A stretch of DNA of 64,000 nucleotides from Microbacterium hydrothermale. Its GTDB lineage: Bacteria > Actinomycetota > Actinomycetes > Actinomycetales > Microbacteriaceae. The DNA is taken from assembly GCF_004854025.1 (NCBI RefSeq), contig NZ_STGM01000004.1, positions 124,001-188,000 of the forward strand, in the 5' to 3' direction. Made by a program: the position numbers and the translations under genes. The stretch's first letter is position 1, and each line of letters starts with the position of its first letter. Below are positions 8,825 through 18,808 of this stretch, piece by piece. The notes under the pieces are model-generated. The model did not search any database. It was given only the letters and a program-made list of their open reading frames with translations, and had not been told where the DNA came from.

Positions 8825-9742
8825 TTAGAGCTCCTGAGCGAAGTTGCCCTGCATGCGGGTGAAGACGCGGTGCGAGATCACGAGCAGGACGAGACCCACG
8901 ACACCGGCGACGAGCATGCGCAGACCCAGATGGGCGGGGTAGTCCTCCAGGGTGCCCGCGCCCCAGAAAGCACGGTGGAACCCGAGGACGGCGATGGTCA
9001 GAGGGTTGGACGCGTAGACGTCCAGCACCCATTCCGGCAGTTGGAAGCGGGTGATGACGTCCTGCACCATGCGCCACGAATAGACGATCGGAGCACCCCA
9101 CATCGCGAGCATCAGGACGACCTCCGTCAGGTACTGGATGTCGCGCAGATACACATTCAGCGCCGACAGCAGCAGACCGATGGCCAGGCCGTATATGAGG
9201 ATGAGGATCACCGAGGGGAAGAACCACAGCATTTCGGCGGGTTCCGGAAGTGCACGGAAGATCAGCGCCGCGACGACGAGCACGCCCAGCTGCACGAGGA
9301 ACATGAACCCGGCGCCGCCGATGCTGGCGAGCGGGAAGATCTCGCGCGGAAGATAGATCTTCTTGACGAGGCCGCCGTTCTGCAGGATCGACCCCGTCGC
9401 TCCGAAGACCATGTCGTTGAAGAACGCGTAGAGCGTCAGCCCCGAGAACAGGTAGACGGCGAAATTGTCGATGCCCTCCGCCGCACGCAGGAATTGCCCC
9501 AGAACGATGAAATACATGAGGAACTGGATGAGCGGACGGATGACCGTCCAGAGGAATCCCAGAAAGCTGTCGCGGTAGCGCGCCTGAAGGTCGCGACGCA
9601 CGAGCAGATTCAGCAGGTCCCGCCGCGCGAGGATCTCGCCGATCTTGCCGAGCCGTCCCGTGGCCCGACGGCCTCGCGAATCGACGATCGCGTACGGCGC
9701 CACGCTGATGCGGGCGAATCGCGCCTCGGTCTCCGTGCTCAT
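8825..9742 (-). CDS. Wzm/TagG-like polysaccharide ABC exporter permease
   Basis: A 305-residue ABC-2 type permease partnering the ATPase gene directly downstream. After a cytoplasmic N-terminus with the family's RRDLQARYRDSFLGFLWTVIRP coupling segment (about 46-67), six hydrophobic helices follow. The loop with NGGLVKKIYLPREIFPL is the usual Wzm/TagG signature. It would form a homodimeric channel that moves the undecaprenyl-linked polymer across the plasma membrane. The gene lies 22 bp after the RgpF-like gene on the same strand, so 13.6 to 7.6 kb probably reads as one operon. Confidence 0.93.
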   Translation of the reverse strand: MSTETEARFARISVAPYAIVDSRGRRATGRLGKIGEILARRDLLNLLVRRDLQARYRDSFLGFLWTVIRPLIQFLMYFIVLGQFLRAAEGIDNFAVYLFSGLTLYAFFNDMVFGATGSILQNGGLVKKIYLPREIFPLASIGGAGFMFLVQLGVLVVAALIFRALPEPAEMLWFFPSVILILIYGLAIGLLLSALNVYLRDIQYLTEVVLMLAMWGAPIVYSWRMVQDVITRFQLPEWVLDVYASNPLTIAVLGFHRAFWGAGTLEDYPAHLGLRMLVAGVVGLVLLVISHRVFTRMQGNFAQEL

Positions 9743-9764
9743 CGGTGAAGTGCTCGCTGTCCTG

Positions 9765-11693
9765 TCATCGGTTCTTCCGTCGTCTCGTCAGCCCGTCGGC
9801 GACCCGGTGGAGCCACCGGCCCGGGTTCTTCGCCGGGTCCATCAACCGTCGCAGGCGATGCACCGAGCCCATGTGATTCAAACGCATATACATGCGCAGA
9901 AAATCCTTGCCCGTCCCGTTCCCGACGTAGCCGAGGGCGCGGAGCCGGTCGATCTTCTGGAACGCGTAGCCGGGGGTGGTCCCGGCCATCTCGTCCAGCT
10001 TGTAGTCCAACGCCGTGTGGCTGATCGCCGCGTAGTCGGGTGCCACGATCGTGCGGGAGTGGTATCCCAGCTCGCCCGCCGCGTACGACGGCATGCGTTC
10101 CAGGATATGCGCCAGTCCACCGTCCTGGTACGCCTCGGCGCCACCGAAGGCGGAATACGTCCAGGGGTGTTCGACCAGGAGGCGGAGAGCCTCCGGCCGG
10201 GCGAAGAACATCGAACCGTACGGCGCGAGCGGCGACACGTCATCCAGGGGGACACGGATGCCGAGCTGCTCGGCCAGCACCGCGAAGCCCGGCTTGTTGG
10301 ACCACCACGCGCGCCCGAGAGTGGGGTAACCGATGTGGATCATCGGCGGGAAGGCGAGCCCGAGGCCCGGTTCCCGCTGGAACAGAGCCAGCACACGGGA
10401 CGTGTGCTCATCGTCGTGCAGCAGGTTGAGGAACTGCTGCTCCCGGAAGTGGGTCCCCACGTTGAACCCGTCCTGCGGCGTCTTCTTGCTGTGCAGTTTG
10501 ACGACGAGGTCGTATCGGTCGGAGAGCAGCACGTCTCGGCATCCGACCAGGAACGCGCTCTGATCACGACCGTCGTTCGACTCGACCACGCGCACCGACA
10601 CGCTGCCGCGCGAGCCGGGTAGTTTCGCAAGCCTGTCCTCGATGCGGCGCGCGCGATCGGCGTCCGGCGTGGTCACGACGAGGTCGTACGGCACCGGCAA
10701 GGTGTCGGCACGTCCGATCATCTCCTCGGTCATCTCGTCGTAGAAGATGTGCGCGATGACCACGACCCGCAGCGGCCGTGCGGGGTCGTAGGGTGCGTGA
10801 TCCGCACTGATGACATCCATGAGGCCTGCGGAGACATTGAGCACCTTGGGCTCGACGTTGCGCGCGAGGTTCGACAGCGCGATCTCGATCGGGTATCCGC
10901 CTGCCGCCGCCGCGTCGAGCAACCAGCGGCCGATGACGGCGTAGCGGTCGAGGAACGGCGGCCAGTGGAAGAAGGGCCGACGCTTCAGCACCGGACATCC
11001 GTCTTCGATGAGCCCGAGCGGGGCGAACAGCGTGGCGTTCACGACGCCGTAGTCGTCGGAGGAGAACGCCGCTTCACCCGTGAAACCGGCGTCGCTGAAG
11101 GCGCGGTGGAAGACGAGTTCGTGTTCGACGACCGCATCGCGGTAGCTCGAGATGGCGGGCAGCTCGCGCCAATAGCGACGCCATGCCTCGCTCAGGAACA
11201 TCTCCCGCCGCACGGCGATCCAGAACGACTGGAAGTGGTACGGCAGGGTGCCTTTGCCCGTGATGTGGTTGTGATCCTCCGCCGTGTGGTCGGTCATGGC
11301 CCAGAAGTGCACGGGCCGCGCATTCATCCGATCGAAAACGGGGGCGAAGGGGCGCACCGGACCGAACCAGGTGTCGTTCGTGAGGACGATTTCGTCGAAC
11401 TCCGACACCTGCTCGCCGAGATGCCGGAGGGCATCGCGCTGGGCACCGATGTCGAAGCCGGTGTTCTGCCGCTCGAGCACCTCGTCGACGACGGGTGCAA
11501 GACGCTCGCGTCCGTCCGGGCCGAGCGCACCATTGACCACGGCGAGGATGCGGTGACTGTGCGCGCGCAAGCCTTGGAGGGCATGGACGACGTAGTCGTC
11601 GATCTCCGCGCGGCGGTCGTAGATGGTGAAGATGATCAGGCGGCGACCGGCCTCGGGGAAGACGACAGCCGGCGGGACCTCCGCGGCGCTCAC
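9765..11693 (-). CDS. RgpF-like rhamnan-synthesis protein (copy 2)
   Basis: A 642-residue protein of the rhamnan synthesis F type, a glycosyltransferase-like family found in clusters for rhamnose-containing cell-wall polysaccharides. Recognisable blocks are RRLIIFTIYDRRAEIDDYVVHAL near the N-terminus, LTNDTWFGPVRP, YHFQSFWIAVRR, KRRPFFHWPPFLDR, VKLHSKKTP and PYGSMFFARPEAL. No membrane helix is evident. The GTG start overlaps the upstream homologous gene by 4 bp. The same landmarks occur in the same order in that neighbour, so the pair arose by tandem duplication. Its exact transferase activity is not established by sequence. Confidence 0.85.
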   Translation of the reverse strand: MSAAEVPPAVVFPEAGRRLIIFTIYDRRAEIDDYVVHALQGLRAHSHRILAVVNGALGPDGRERLAPVVDEVLERQNTGFDIGAQRDALRHLGEQVSEFDEIVLTNDTWFGPVRPFAPVFDRMNARPVHFWAMTDHTAEDHNHITGKGTLPYHFQSFWIAVRREMFLSEAWRRYWRELPAISSYRDAVVEHELVFHRAFSDAGFTGEAAFSSDDYGVVNATLFAPLGLIEDGCPVLKRRPFFHWPPFLDRYAVIGRWLLDAAAAGGYPIEIALSNLARNVEPKVLNVSAGLMDVISADHAPYDPARPLRVVVIAHIFYDEMTEEMIGRADTLPVPYDLVVTTPDADRARRIEDRLAKLPGSRGSVSVRVVESNDGRDQSAFLVGCRDVLLSDRYDLVVKLHSKKTPQDGFNVGTHFREQQFLNLLHDDEHTSRVLALFQREPGLGLAFPPMIHIGYPTLGRAWWSNKPGFAVLAEQLGIRVPLDDVSPLAPYGSMFFARPEALRLLVEHPWTYSAFGGAEAYQDGGLAHILERMPSYAAGELGYHSRTIVAPDYAAISHTALDYKLDEMAGTTPGYAFQKIDRLRALGYVGNGTGKDFLRMYMRLNHMGSVHRLRRLMDPAKNPGRWLHRVADGLTRRRKNR

Positions 11694-13621
11694 CGTCGAT
11701 CCCCCTTCACGAGCGCGCGGCCTGCCGCGACGGCGGCACGACCGGAGCGCAGAACGGCGCGCGCCCGCTGCCCGAAGGGATGCATGACGGGCTCGAGCCG
11801 CTCGACGACGGCGTTGTGATTGGTCTTCATGTACATCCGGAAGAAAGCCACAGCCCCCGCCGTCCCCATCCAGCCCGCCCGATGCAGGAACTGGATCTGG
11901 TCGATCGGGTAGCCCGGCAGGTTGATGGCGAGCTGATCGAGCTTGTATTCCATGGAGAGGTGCGTCAGGCTCGCGTGCTCGGGGTCGAGGACCGTCCTCA
12001 CGTGCAGCCCCTCCTCGCCGGCGGACGCGGACACGAGCCGTTCCAGGAGACGCTGCAGATCGGGCACGAGTTCCTTGGACCGGTCGCGGAAGTCATGGTA
12101 CGTCCACGTCTCGGAGAAGTACGGGCGAAGAGCCCGCGGCCGGCCGATCCACATCCCTCCGAGGGGCGCGAGGGGCGTGATGCCGTCGAGCGGAACACGG
12201 ATGCCGAGACGGTCCGCCACGTCCTGCCCCATCTTCCGGTACCACGACCAGCCCTCTCCCGTCGTGGCGTAACCCGTCTGGATCACCGGGGGGAAGACCG
12301 CCCCGAGACCGGGTTCGCGCACGAACAGGGCCAGAAGATTGGCGATGTAGGCCGGACTGCCGATGAGATTCTCCCGCAAGTAGCGTCGGAAATAGTCCGA
12401 TACCGTCCGACCCCGATGCGTCGGCTCCCGATCGTGCAGCTTCACGAACACGTCCCAGCGGTCGCTGAGCAGCTCTTCGCGGCATCCGATGAGGAACGCG
12501 CTCATGTCGCGACCGTTCGCCGACGGGACGACGCGAATCGTCGACGTCGCCACGTGCTCTCCCTGAGCGCGGAGCAGCTCTTCCAACGCGGGCGCGAGAG
12601 CGGCGTCCGAGACCGTCACGATGACGTCGACCGGCGATGGGAACCAGCTGAGCCGCTCGATGAGCGGGGTGGCGGACGCCACACCGGTCGCGTGCAGCAC
12701 CACGAGCACCCTGAGCGACGACGGGTCCTCCACAGCTGTCACCGTGCTCATCGGCAGCACGTCGAGCATCGCCAGATTGGTGTTCACCACCTTCGGCGGG
12801 ACCGTGCGGGCGAGGTTGTCCAGGATCAGCGCGGGCGGATACCCGAAGGCTTCGATCCGCTCCATCAGCGCCGCCCCGATCACCGCGTGGCGGTCGAGGA
12901 AGGGCGGCCAGTGGAAGAACGGTCGACGCTTGACCAGCGGGCAGCCATCTTCGAGGAGCAAGGTGGGATTGAACAGCGCCGGATGGTCGGTGGGGTAGTC
13001 GTCGGATGCGTAGGCGACCGCCGAGACGAATCCCGCTTCGACGAATGTCTCGGTGAAGATCGTCTCGTGCTTCAGCACGGCGTCGAAGTACGACGGCATC
13101 GCGGGAAGGTCGCGCCAGTATCTCGCCCACCGCTCCGACGTGAACATCGCGCGACGCACCGCGATCCAGAACGATTGCAGGTGGTAGGGCAGCACTCCGT
13201 CCCCCGTGAAGGGGTTCGGTTCTTCGCGCGCGTGGTCCGTCATCCCCCAGAAGTCGACCTCGAGGGCATCCATGCGGTCGAAAACCGGTCCGTAGGGGCG
13301 GACGGGACCGAACCACGTGTCGTTGGTCAGCACGACCTCGTCGAAGTCGGCGAGTGCCGGACCCACGTGATCGAGGGCCTCTTTGTGCGCCCAGATATCG
13401 AACCCGACGTTCTTGCGCACGAGGATGTCATCCGACACCGGCTCCAGACGCCGGCGCGCGGCGGGAGTCAGCTTGCCGTTGACGACGACGAGGATGCGAG
13501 AGGCGCGGTCACGAAGACCGGCGAGCGCATGCACGACGTAGTCGTCCACACCCCCGCGCCGGTCGTAGACGACGTATATGACGAGTCGACGTCCATCGGG
13601 AGGGAAGACCAACGCACGCAC
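11690..13621 (-). CDS. RgpF-like rhamnan-synthesis protein (copy 1)
   Basis: A 643-residue paralogue of the next gene, carrying the same blocks (RRLVIYVVYDRRGGVDDYVVHAL, LTNDTWFGPVRP, YHLQSFWIAVRR, KRRPFFHWPPFLDR, PLGGMWIGRPRAL). Differences cluster in the second half: the VKLHSKK motif of the neighbour is VKLHDRE here. The frame is open far upstream into rmlA. I chose GTG 13621 because it aligns with the paralogue's start and has GAAGAGGGG about ten bases upstream; an ATG at 13642 has no ribosome-binding site. It would be a cytoplasmic or membrane-associated enzyme of rhamnose-glycan assembly. Confidence 0.84.
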   Translation of the reverse strand: MRALVFPPDGRRLVIYVVYDRRGGVDDYVVHALAGLRDRASRILVVVNGKLTPAARRRLEPVSDDILVRKNVGFDIWAHKEALDHVGPALADFDEVVLTNDTWFGPVRPYGPVFDRMDALEVDFWGMTDHAREEPNPFTGDGVLPYHLQSFWIAVRRAMFTSERWARYWRDLPAMPSYFDAVLKHETIFTETFVEAGFVSAVAYASDDYPTDHPALFNPTLLLEDGCPLVKRRPFFHWPPFLDRHAVIGAALMERIEAFGYPPALILDNLARTVPPKVVNTNLAMLDVLPMSTVTAVEDPSSLRVLVVLHATGVASATPLIERLSWFPSPVDVIVTVSDAALAPALEELLRAQGEHVATSTIRVVPSANGRDMSAFLIGCREELLSDRWDVFVKLHDREPTHRGRTVSDYFRRYLRENLIGSPAYIANLLALFVREPGLGAVFPPVIQTGYATTGEGWSWYRKMGQDVADRLGIRVPLDGITPLAPLGGMWIGRPRALRPYFSETWTYHDFRDRSKELVPDLQRLLERLVSASAGEEGLHVRTVLDPEHASLTHLSMEYKLDQLAINLPGYPIDQIQFLHRAGWMGTAGAVAFFRMYMKTNHNAVVERLEPVMHPFGQRARAVLRSGRAAVAAGRALVKGDRR

Positions 13622-13698
13622 CTTTCTGACCCCTCTTCGCATCCGCAGGCACGTCGGATGCGGCAGGGGTTGCAACCGCACACGGACCAGACGAGATC

Positions 13699-14583
13699 CT
13701 AGATCGGACCGTCGACGCTTCCCTGTGCAAGGGCCTTGAGCAGATAGGCGCCGTACCCGCTCTTCACGAGCGGCTCCGCCCGCTCGCGCAGCTCCTCGTC
13801 CGACAAGAAGCCCATGCGCCAGGCGACCTCTTCCGGGCAGCCGATCGACAGGCCCTGACGCTTCTCGACGGTGCGGATGAACTCGGTGGCCTCGCTGAGG
13901 GAGTCGAAGGTGCCGGTGTCGAGCCAAGCGGTCCCCCGCGGGAGCAGCTCGACACGCAGACGTCCCTGCTCGAGATACGTGCGGTTGACGTCGGTGATCT
14001 CGAGCTCGCCGCGCGGCGACGGGGTGAGATTACGGGCGATCTCGATCACGTCGTTGTCGTAGAAGTACAGTCCCGGCACGGCGTAGTCGCTCTTGGGGAC
14101 AGCGGGCTTCTCTTCGAGCGAGACCACACGGCCCGAGGAATCGAACTCGACGACCCCGTAGGCCGTGGGGTCCGCGACCCGGTATCCGAACACGACACCG
14201 CCGTCGAGCTCCGTGTACTGGCGCAGGCGGGTGCCCATGCCCTGCCCGTAGAAGATGTTGTCACCCAGGACCAGGGCCACCGACTCCGACCCGATGTGCT
14301 CCTCTCCGAGGAGGAACGCCTGGGCGAGGCCGTCGGGAGAAGGCTGCACCTTGTAGGTGAGCGAGATGCCGAAGCGGGAGCCGTCGCCCAGCAGTCGCTG
14401 GAACTGCTCGGAGTCCTGGGGCGTCGTGATGATGAGGATGTCGCGGATGCCGGCGAGGATCAGCGTGGAGAGCGGGTAGTAGATCATCGGTTTGTCGTAG
14501 ACCGGGACGAGCTGCTTCGAGATGCCCAGCGTGATGGGATGAAGTCGCGAGCCCGTGCCGCCCGCCAGAATGATTCCGCGCAT
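13699..14583 (-). CDS. rmlA: glucose-1-phosphate thymidylyltransferase
   Basis: A 294-residue enzyme joining dTTP and glucose-1-phosphate to give dTDP-glucose, the first step of dTDP-L-rhamnose synthesis. The N-terminal signature [36 protein letters not shown] and YGVVEFD with SLEEKP are all present, and the length matches the family. ATG 14583 gives the canonical MRGIILAGG start and has GGGGGAG about ten bases upstream; an ATG at 14601 is less likely. It is divergent from rmlB across 80 bp and lies just upstream of the RgpF pair. Confidence 0.96.
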   Translation of the reverse strand: MRGIILAGGTGSRLHPITLGISKQLVPVYDKPMIYYPLSTLILAGIRDILIITTPQDSEQFQRLLGDGSRFGISLTYKVQPSPDGLAQAFLLGEEHIGSESVALVLGDNIFYGQGMGTRLRQYTELDGGVVFGYRVADPTAYGVVEFDSSGRVVSLEEKPAVPKSDYAVPGLYFYDNDVIEIARNLTPSPRGELEITDVNRTYLEQGRLRVELLPRGTAWLDTGTFDSLSEATEFIRTVEKRQGLSIGCPEEVAWRMGFLSDEELRERAEPLVKSGYGAYLLKALAQGSVDGPI

Positions 14584-14642
14584 GGATTCAGTCTCCCCCA
14601 TGCCGAGGTGCGCGCCAATCCGCCGCCCCTCGGCCGAGCTGA

Positions 14643-15662
<1,020 letters not shown>

Positions 15663-15666
15663 CACG

Positions 15667-17088
15667 GTGTCGATCGACTTCGGAAAGGCGCTCTCGGCCC
15701 GGGAGACGACCATCCCCGGCCTGATCCTGCTCGACCTGCCCGTGCACGGCGACTCGCGCGGATGGTTCAAGGAGAACTGGCAGCGCGAGAAGATGACGGC
15801 GTCGGCCGTCGACCTGCCCGACTTCGGGCCCGTCCAGAACAACATCTCGTTCAACGACGCCGTGGGCACCACCCGCGGCATCCACGCGGAACCGTGGGAC
15901 AAGTACGTCTCCGTCGCGACGGGTCGGATCTTCGGCGCCTGGGTCGACCTGCGCGAGGGCGATTCCTTCGGAACGGTCTTCACCGCCGAACTCGACCCCT
16001 CTGTCGCGATCTTCGTACCGCGGGGCGTCGGCAACTCGTACCAGACGCTCGAACCCGACACCGCCTACACGTACCTCGTGAACGACCACTGGTCGCCCGA
16101 TGCGACGTACACATTCCTGAACCTCGCGGACGAGACGGCCGCCATAGCGTGGCCCATCCCCCTCGACGAGGTCGAGATCAGCGCCAAGGACCAGAACCAT
16201 CCGCGCCTGGCCGACGTCGTGCCCATGCCCCCGAAGAGGATCCTCGTCACCGGGGCCAACGGCCAGCTCGGCCGCGCTCTGCGCGCCGAATTCGGTGACC
16301 ACCCCTGGATCGAATACGCCACGCGTGCCGACCTCGACCTCACCTCCCCCGATCTGGATGCCGCACGCCGCTGGCGCGACTACGGAACGATCATCAACGC
16401 CGCGGCGTACACCAAGGTCGATATCGCCGAGACACCTGAGGGTCGCGCCGAGGCGTGGGCGGCCAACGTCACCGCCGTGGCCGCCCTGGCGCGCATCTCG
16501 ACCGCCAACGGAATCACCCTCGTGCACGTGTCGAGCGATTACGTCTTCGACGGGTCCAAGGCCGGCGCATACGGTGAGACCGATCCCGTTGCTCCGCTGG
16601 GCGTGTACGGACAGACCAAGGCGGCCGGCGACGCGATCGTCTCCGCCGTGCCGCGCCACTACATCGTGCGCACGAGCTGGGTGATCGGCGAGGGCGCCAA
16701 CTTCGTTCGCACCATGGCCTCCCTCGCCGAGCGCGGGGTCTCCCCGCGAGTCGTGGACGACCAGGTCGGCCGTCTCAGCTTCACCTCCGACATCGCAGCG
16801 GCCATTCGGACGCTCATCCACGGAACGGCGCCGTGGGGCGTGTACAACGTCACGAGCCAGGGCGAGCCGAGCACCTGGTTCCAGATCGCGCGCGAGGTGT
16901 TCCGACTGAAAGGTCATGATCCTGAGCGGGTCACCGGCGTGAGCACGGCGGCCTACTTCGCCGATGCTTCGGCTCCCGTCGCCAACCGACCGGCGAACAG
17001 CCTGCTCGACCTCCACGCCGCCGCGTCGGTGGGCCTACCCCTCGGTGACGCGACCGAGCGCCTGCGCGCGTACCTCGAATCCGCGTGA
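15667..17088 (+). CDS. bifunctional dTDP-4-dehydrorhamnose 3,5-epimerase / reductase fusion
   Basis: A 473-residue fusion completing dTDP-L-rhamnose synthesis. Residues 1-185 are a cupin epimerase of RmlC type, with RGWFKENW, the catalytic-histidine block TRGIHAEPWDKY near 69-80 and VPRGVGNSYQTL near 117-128. Residues 190-473 are an RmlD-type NADPH reductase: TGANGQLG near 195-202, the A-AYTKVD motif, SSDYVFDG and a Y-x3-K pair in YGQTK. A short linker joins the domains. Such fusions occur in other actinobacteria and fix the stoichiometry of the two steps. The stop overlaps the gtrA-like gene by 4 bp. Confidence 0.94.
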   Translation: MSIDFGKALSARETTIPGLILLDLPVHGDSRGWFKENWQREKMTASAVDLPDFGPVQNNISFNDAVGTTRGIHAEPWDKYVSVATGRIFGAWVDLREGDSFGTVFTAELDPSVAIFVPRGVGNSYQTLEPDTAYTYLVNDHWSPDATYTFLNLADETAAIAWPIPLDEVEISAKDQNHPRLADVVPMPPKRILVTGANGQLGRALRAEFGDHPWIEYATRADLDLTSPDLDAARRWRDYGTIINAAAYTKVDIAETPEGRAEAWAANVTAVAALARISTANGITLVHVSSDYVFDGSKAGAYGETDPVAPLGVYGQTKAAGDAIVSAVPRHYIVRTSWVIGEGANFVRTMASLAERGVSPRVVDDQVGRLSFTSDIAAAIRTLIHGTAPWGVYNVTSQGEPSTWFQIAREVFRLKGHDPERVTGVSTAAYFADASAPVANRPANSLLDLHAAASVGLPLGDATERLRAYLESA

Positions 17089-17552
17089 CAGACAGCCTGA
17101 ACGACGAGCAGCCGCCCCGCGCCCCGCGGAGCCGCCTCCGGCAGACCACGAACGCCGTGTGGTCGAACAGCGCGGTGCGGTACCTGGTGGTGGGCGGCGG
17201 AGCATTTCTCATCGACGTCGGCCTGCTCGCCGGGCTGCACGATCTGCTGTCGGTTCCGCTGGTGGTGGCCACTCCGGCCGCGTTCCTGATGAGTTTCGCC
17301 ATCACCTATGTGCTGCAGCGCACTTTCACGTTCGATTCCGACGCCGGTGTCGCATCCAGTGCAGTGAAATACACGGCGCTCGTGATCTTCAACACCGTCG
17401 CCACGACCGGGATCGTGGCGGCAGCTGCGGCGCTAGCGCTCCCCTGGATCGTCGGGAAGATCGTCGCCGTCGGCTCGACGACGGTGTGGAATTACTTCCT
17501 GTACAGGCACTGGATCTTCGCGCGCCGTCGCGGGACTCACCGCGACGGGTGA
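17085..17552 (+). CDS. GtrA family membrane protein
   Basis: A 155-residue protein with four predicted helices and the GtrA signatures VRYLVVGGGAFLIDVGLL, FAITYVLQRTFTF and NYFLYRHWIF. GtrA proteins are proposed to flip or present polyprenyl-phosphate sugars for glycan decoration. It starts with GTG overlapping rmlCD by 4 bp, and its end overlaps the convergent DUF2304 gene by 16 bp. The polyprenyl-phosphate GT2 and DUF2304 genes on the opposite strand are natural partners. Confidence 0.88.
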   Translation: MTDSLNDEQPPRAPRSRLRQTTNAVWSNSAVRYLVVGGGAFLIDVGLLAGLHDLLSVPLVVATPAAFLMSFAITYVLQRTFTFDSDAGVASSAVKYTALVIFNTVATTGIVAAAAALALPWIVGKIVAVGSTTVWNYFLYRHWIFARRRGTHRDG

Positions 17553-17941
17553 TGATCGTCCGCGGGGGCCTCTGAAGACGCAGTCCGCTCCAGCTCGCGA
17601 ACGCGCAGAGAAAGAGCGTCGATCTCAGCACGGTTGATGGCGACATCCTCCGCAAGGCGACGAATCTCGTCCTCGGCATGGGACAGCTCCCACGAGAGGT
17701 GCAGGGAGACCCCGACGAGCAGAACGATGGATAACGCGAAGATCAGATTCGCCGGAACCTCGACGCCGAGCAGGTGTGTCAGCTGGACCAGCAACCCGGG
17801 GAAGATCGAGATGACCAACAAGGCCAAGCCGATCAACAACCACAGCGTGGCGTATTTCTCCCTCAGCTGGCGACGCAGCAGCATGACGATGATCAGGACC
17901 AGCACCAGAACGGCGAAGGTGATCCCGGCTGCGACGATCAT
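17537..17941 (-). CDS. DUF2304 family membrane protein
   Basis: A 134-residue protein with about three helices (MIVAAGITFAVLVLVLIIVM, then YATLWLLIGLALLVISIFPG and NLIFALSIVLLVGVSLHLSWEL) and a C-terminal coiled-coil-like stretch rich in Glu and Arg. This is the DUF2304 layout, often found next to dolichyl-phosphate-mannose-synthase-like genes. ATG 17941 overlaps the upstream GT2 stop by 4 bp, which fits a two-gene operon. Function is unknown; an accessory role to the polyprenyl-phosphate glycosyltransferase is inferred from this pairing. Confidence 0.82.
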   Translation of the reverse strand: MIVAAGITFAVLVLVLIIVMLLRRQLREKYATLWLLIGLALLVISIFPGLLVQLTHLLGVEVPANLIFALSIVLLVGVSLHLSWELSHAEDEIRRLAEDVAINRAEIDALSLRVRELERTASSEAPADDHHPSR

Positions 17942-18669
17942 GTCCTGACTCCTGCACGGATGGTGGTTCCCCGCATCATGGCGAGGCTGAGGGCGAAGAC
18001 GGAACGCAGAAGGTAGACCGTCGCCCCGAGGGGATTCTGGCTGGGACGACCGGCGGCCCGCGGACGCATGGCGACCGGCACCTGCGTCACGCTCAAGCCC
18101 GCATGCAGGGCGCTGACCAGCGAGTCGACGGTATCGCCCAGATACTCGGCCGGGTAGTAGCGCACATATTGCGCGATCGCCTTCTCGTTGGCGGCGCGGA
18201 AGCCGCTCGTCACGTCGGTGAGACGCGTCTTCGCGATCCGACTCAACACGGCGGCGAGAAGTCGCATCGCCCATCGTCGCGGCCCACGCGCGGAGTAATC
18301 GCCCACGTCGGCGAATCGCGCTCCGATGGAGATGTCCGCGTCGGCGAGACCCTTCAGCACCGCGACGATGTCGCGCGGGTTGTGCTGACCATCGGCGTCG
18401 ACCTGTATGGCGTAGCGGTACCCGTGACGCTGCGCATAGGTGAATCCGGCGCGCATCGCGCCGCCCACTCCCATGTTGAACGGCAGCGACAGCACAGTGG
18501 CGCCCGCTTCCGCGGCGCGCGAAGCCGTGTCATCGATCGAACCATCGTCGACGACCAGGATGTCCCATGCTTCGGGCTGTGCCACGATCTCGCGGACTGT
18601 ATTCCCGACGCTTTCGCCTTCGTTCCACGCGGGAACGATGATCAGGGTGTTGGTTCCTCCCGCAGACAT
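17938..18669 (-). CDS. GT2 polyprenyl-phosphate glycosyltransferase
   Basis: A 243-residue GT-A enzyme resembling dolichyl-phosphate mannose/glucose synthases: TLIIVPAWNEGES, LVVDDGSIDDT, NMGVGGAMRAGFTYA and the metal motif DADGQHNP. A C-terminal amphipathic stretch may bind the membrane. It would charge undecaprenyl phosphate with a sugar for extracytoplasmic transfer, consistent with the GtrA and DUF2304 neighbours. An ATG at 18678 lies three codons upstream, but it would fall inside the apparent -10 element, so ATG 18669 is used. Donor sugar unknown. Confidence 0.88.
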   Translation of the reverse strand: MSAGGTNTLIIVPAWNEGESVGNTVREIVAQPEAWDILVVDDGSIDDTASRAAEAGATVLSLPFNMGVGGAMRAGFTYAQRHGYRYAIQVDADGQHNPRDIVAVLKGLADADISIGARFADVGDYSARGPRRWAMRLLAAVLSRIAKTRLTDVTSGFRAANEKAIAQYVRYYPAEYLGDTVDSLVSALHAGLSVTQVPVAMRPRAAGRPSQNPLGATVYLLRSVFALSLAMMRGTTIRAGVRT

Positions 18670-18682
18670 CCCGCTCATCGTA
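18667..18682 (-). promoter_or_regulatory. -10 hexamer of the polyprenyl-phosphate GT2 gene
   Basis: On the minus strand TACGAT is followed by seven bases (GAGCGGG) and ATG 18669. The hexamer overlaps the alternative ATG 18678, which favours the downstream start. Confidence 0.45.
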
Positions 18683-18808
18683 TCAGCACGAGAACAAGGG
18701 TCAGTGAGGCCCCGGCAGTGGCGCAGAGCGCGCGCCTTGTAAGATCTGACGACGCCTGCCGTCGCGCTCCCACGCCGTCCTCGCTGCTGTGAAGGATCTC
18801 TCATCTCC

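Noticed and set aside
8033..9748. 571-codon open frame on the plus strand across the ABC exporter genes
   Set aside because: Antisense shadow of Wzt/Wzm; low-complexity Arg/Glu/His composition typical of GC-rich mirror frames, no motifs.
11690..13927. Longer 745-residue version of the first RgpF-like protein
   Set aside because: The extra N-terminus overlaps rmlA on the same strand and has shadow-type composition; paralogue alignment and a ribosome-binding site favour GTG 13621.
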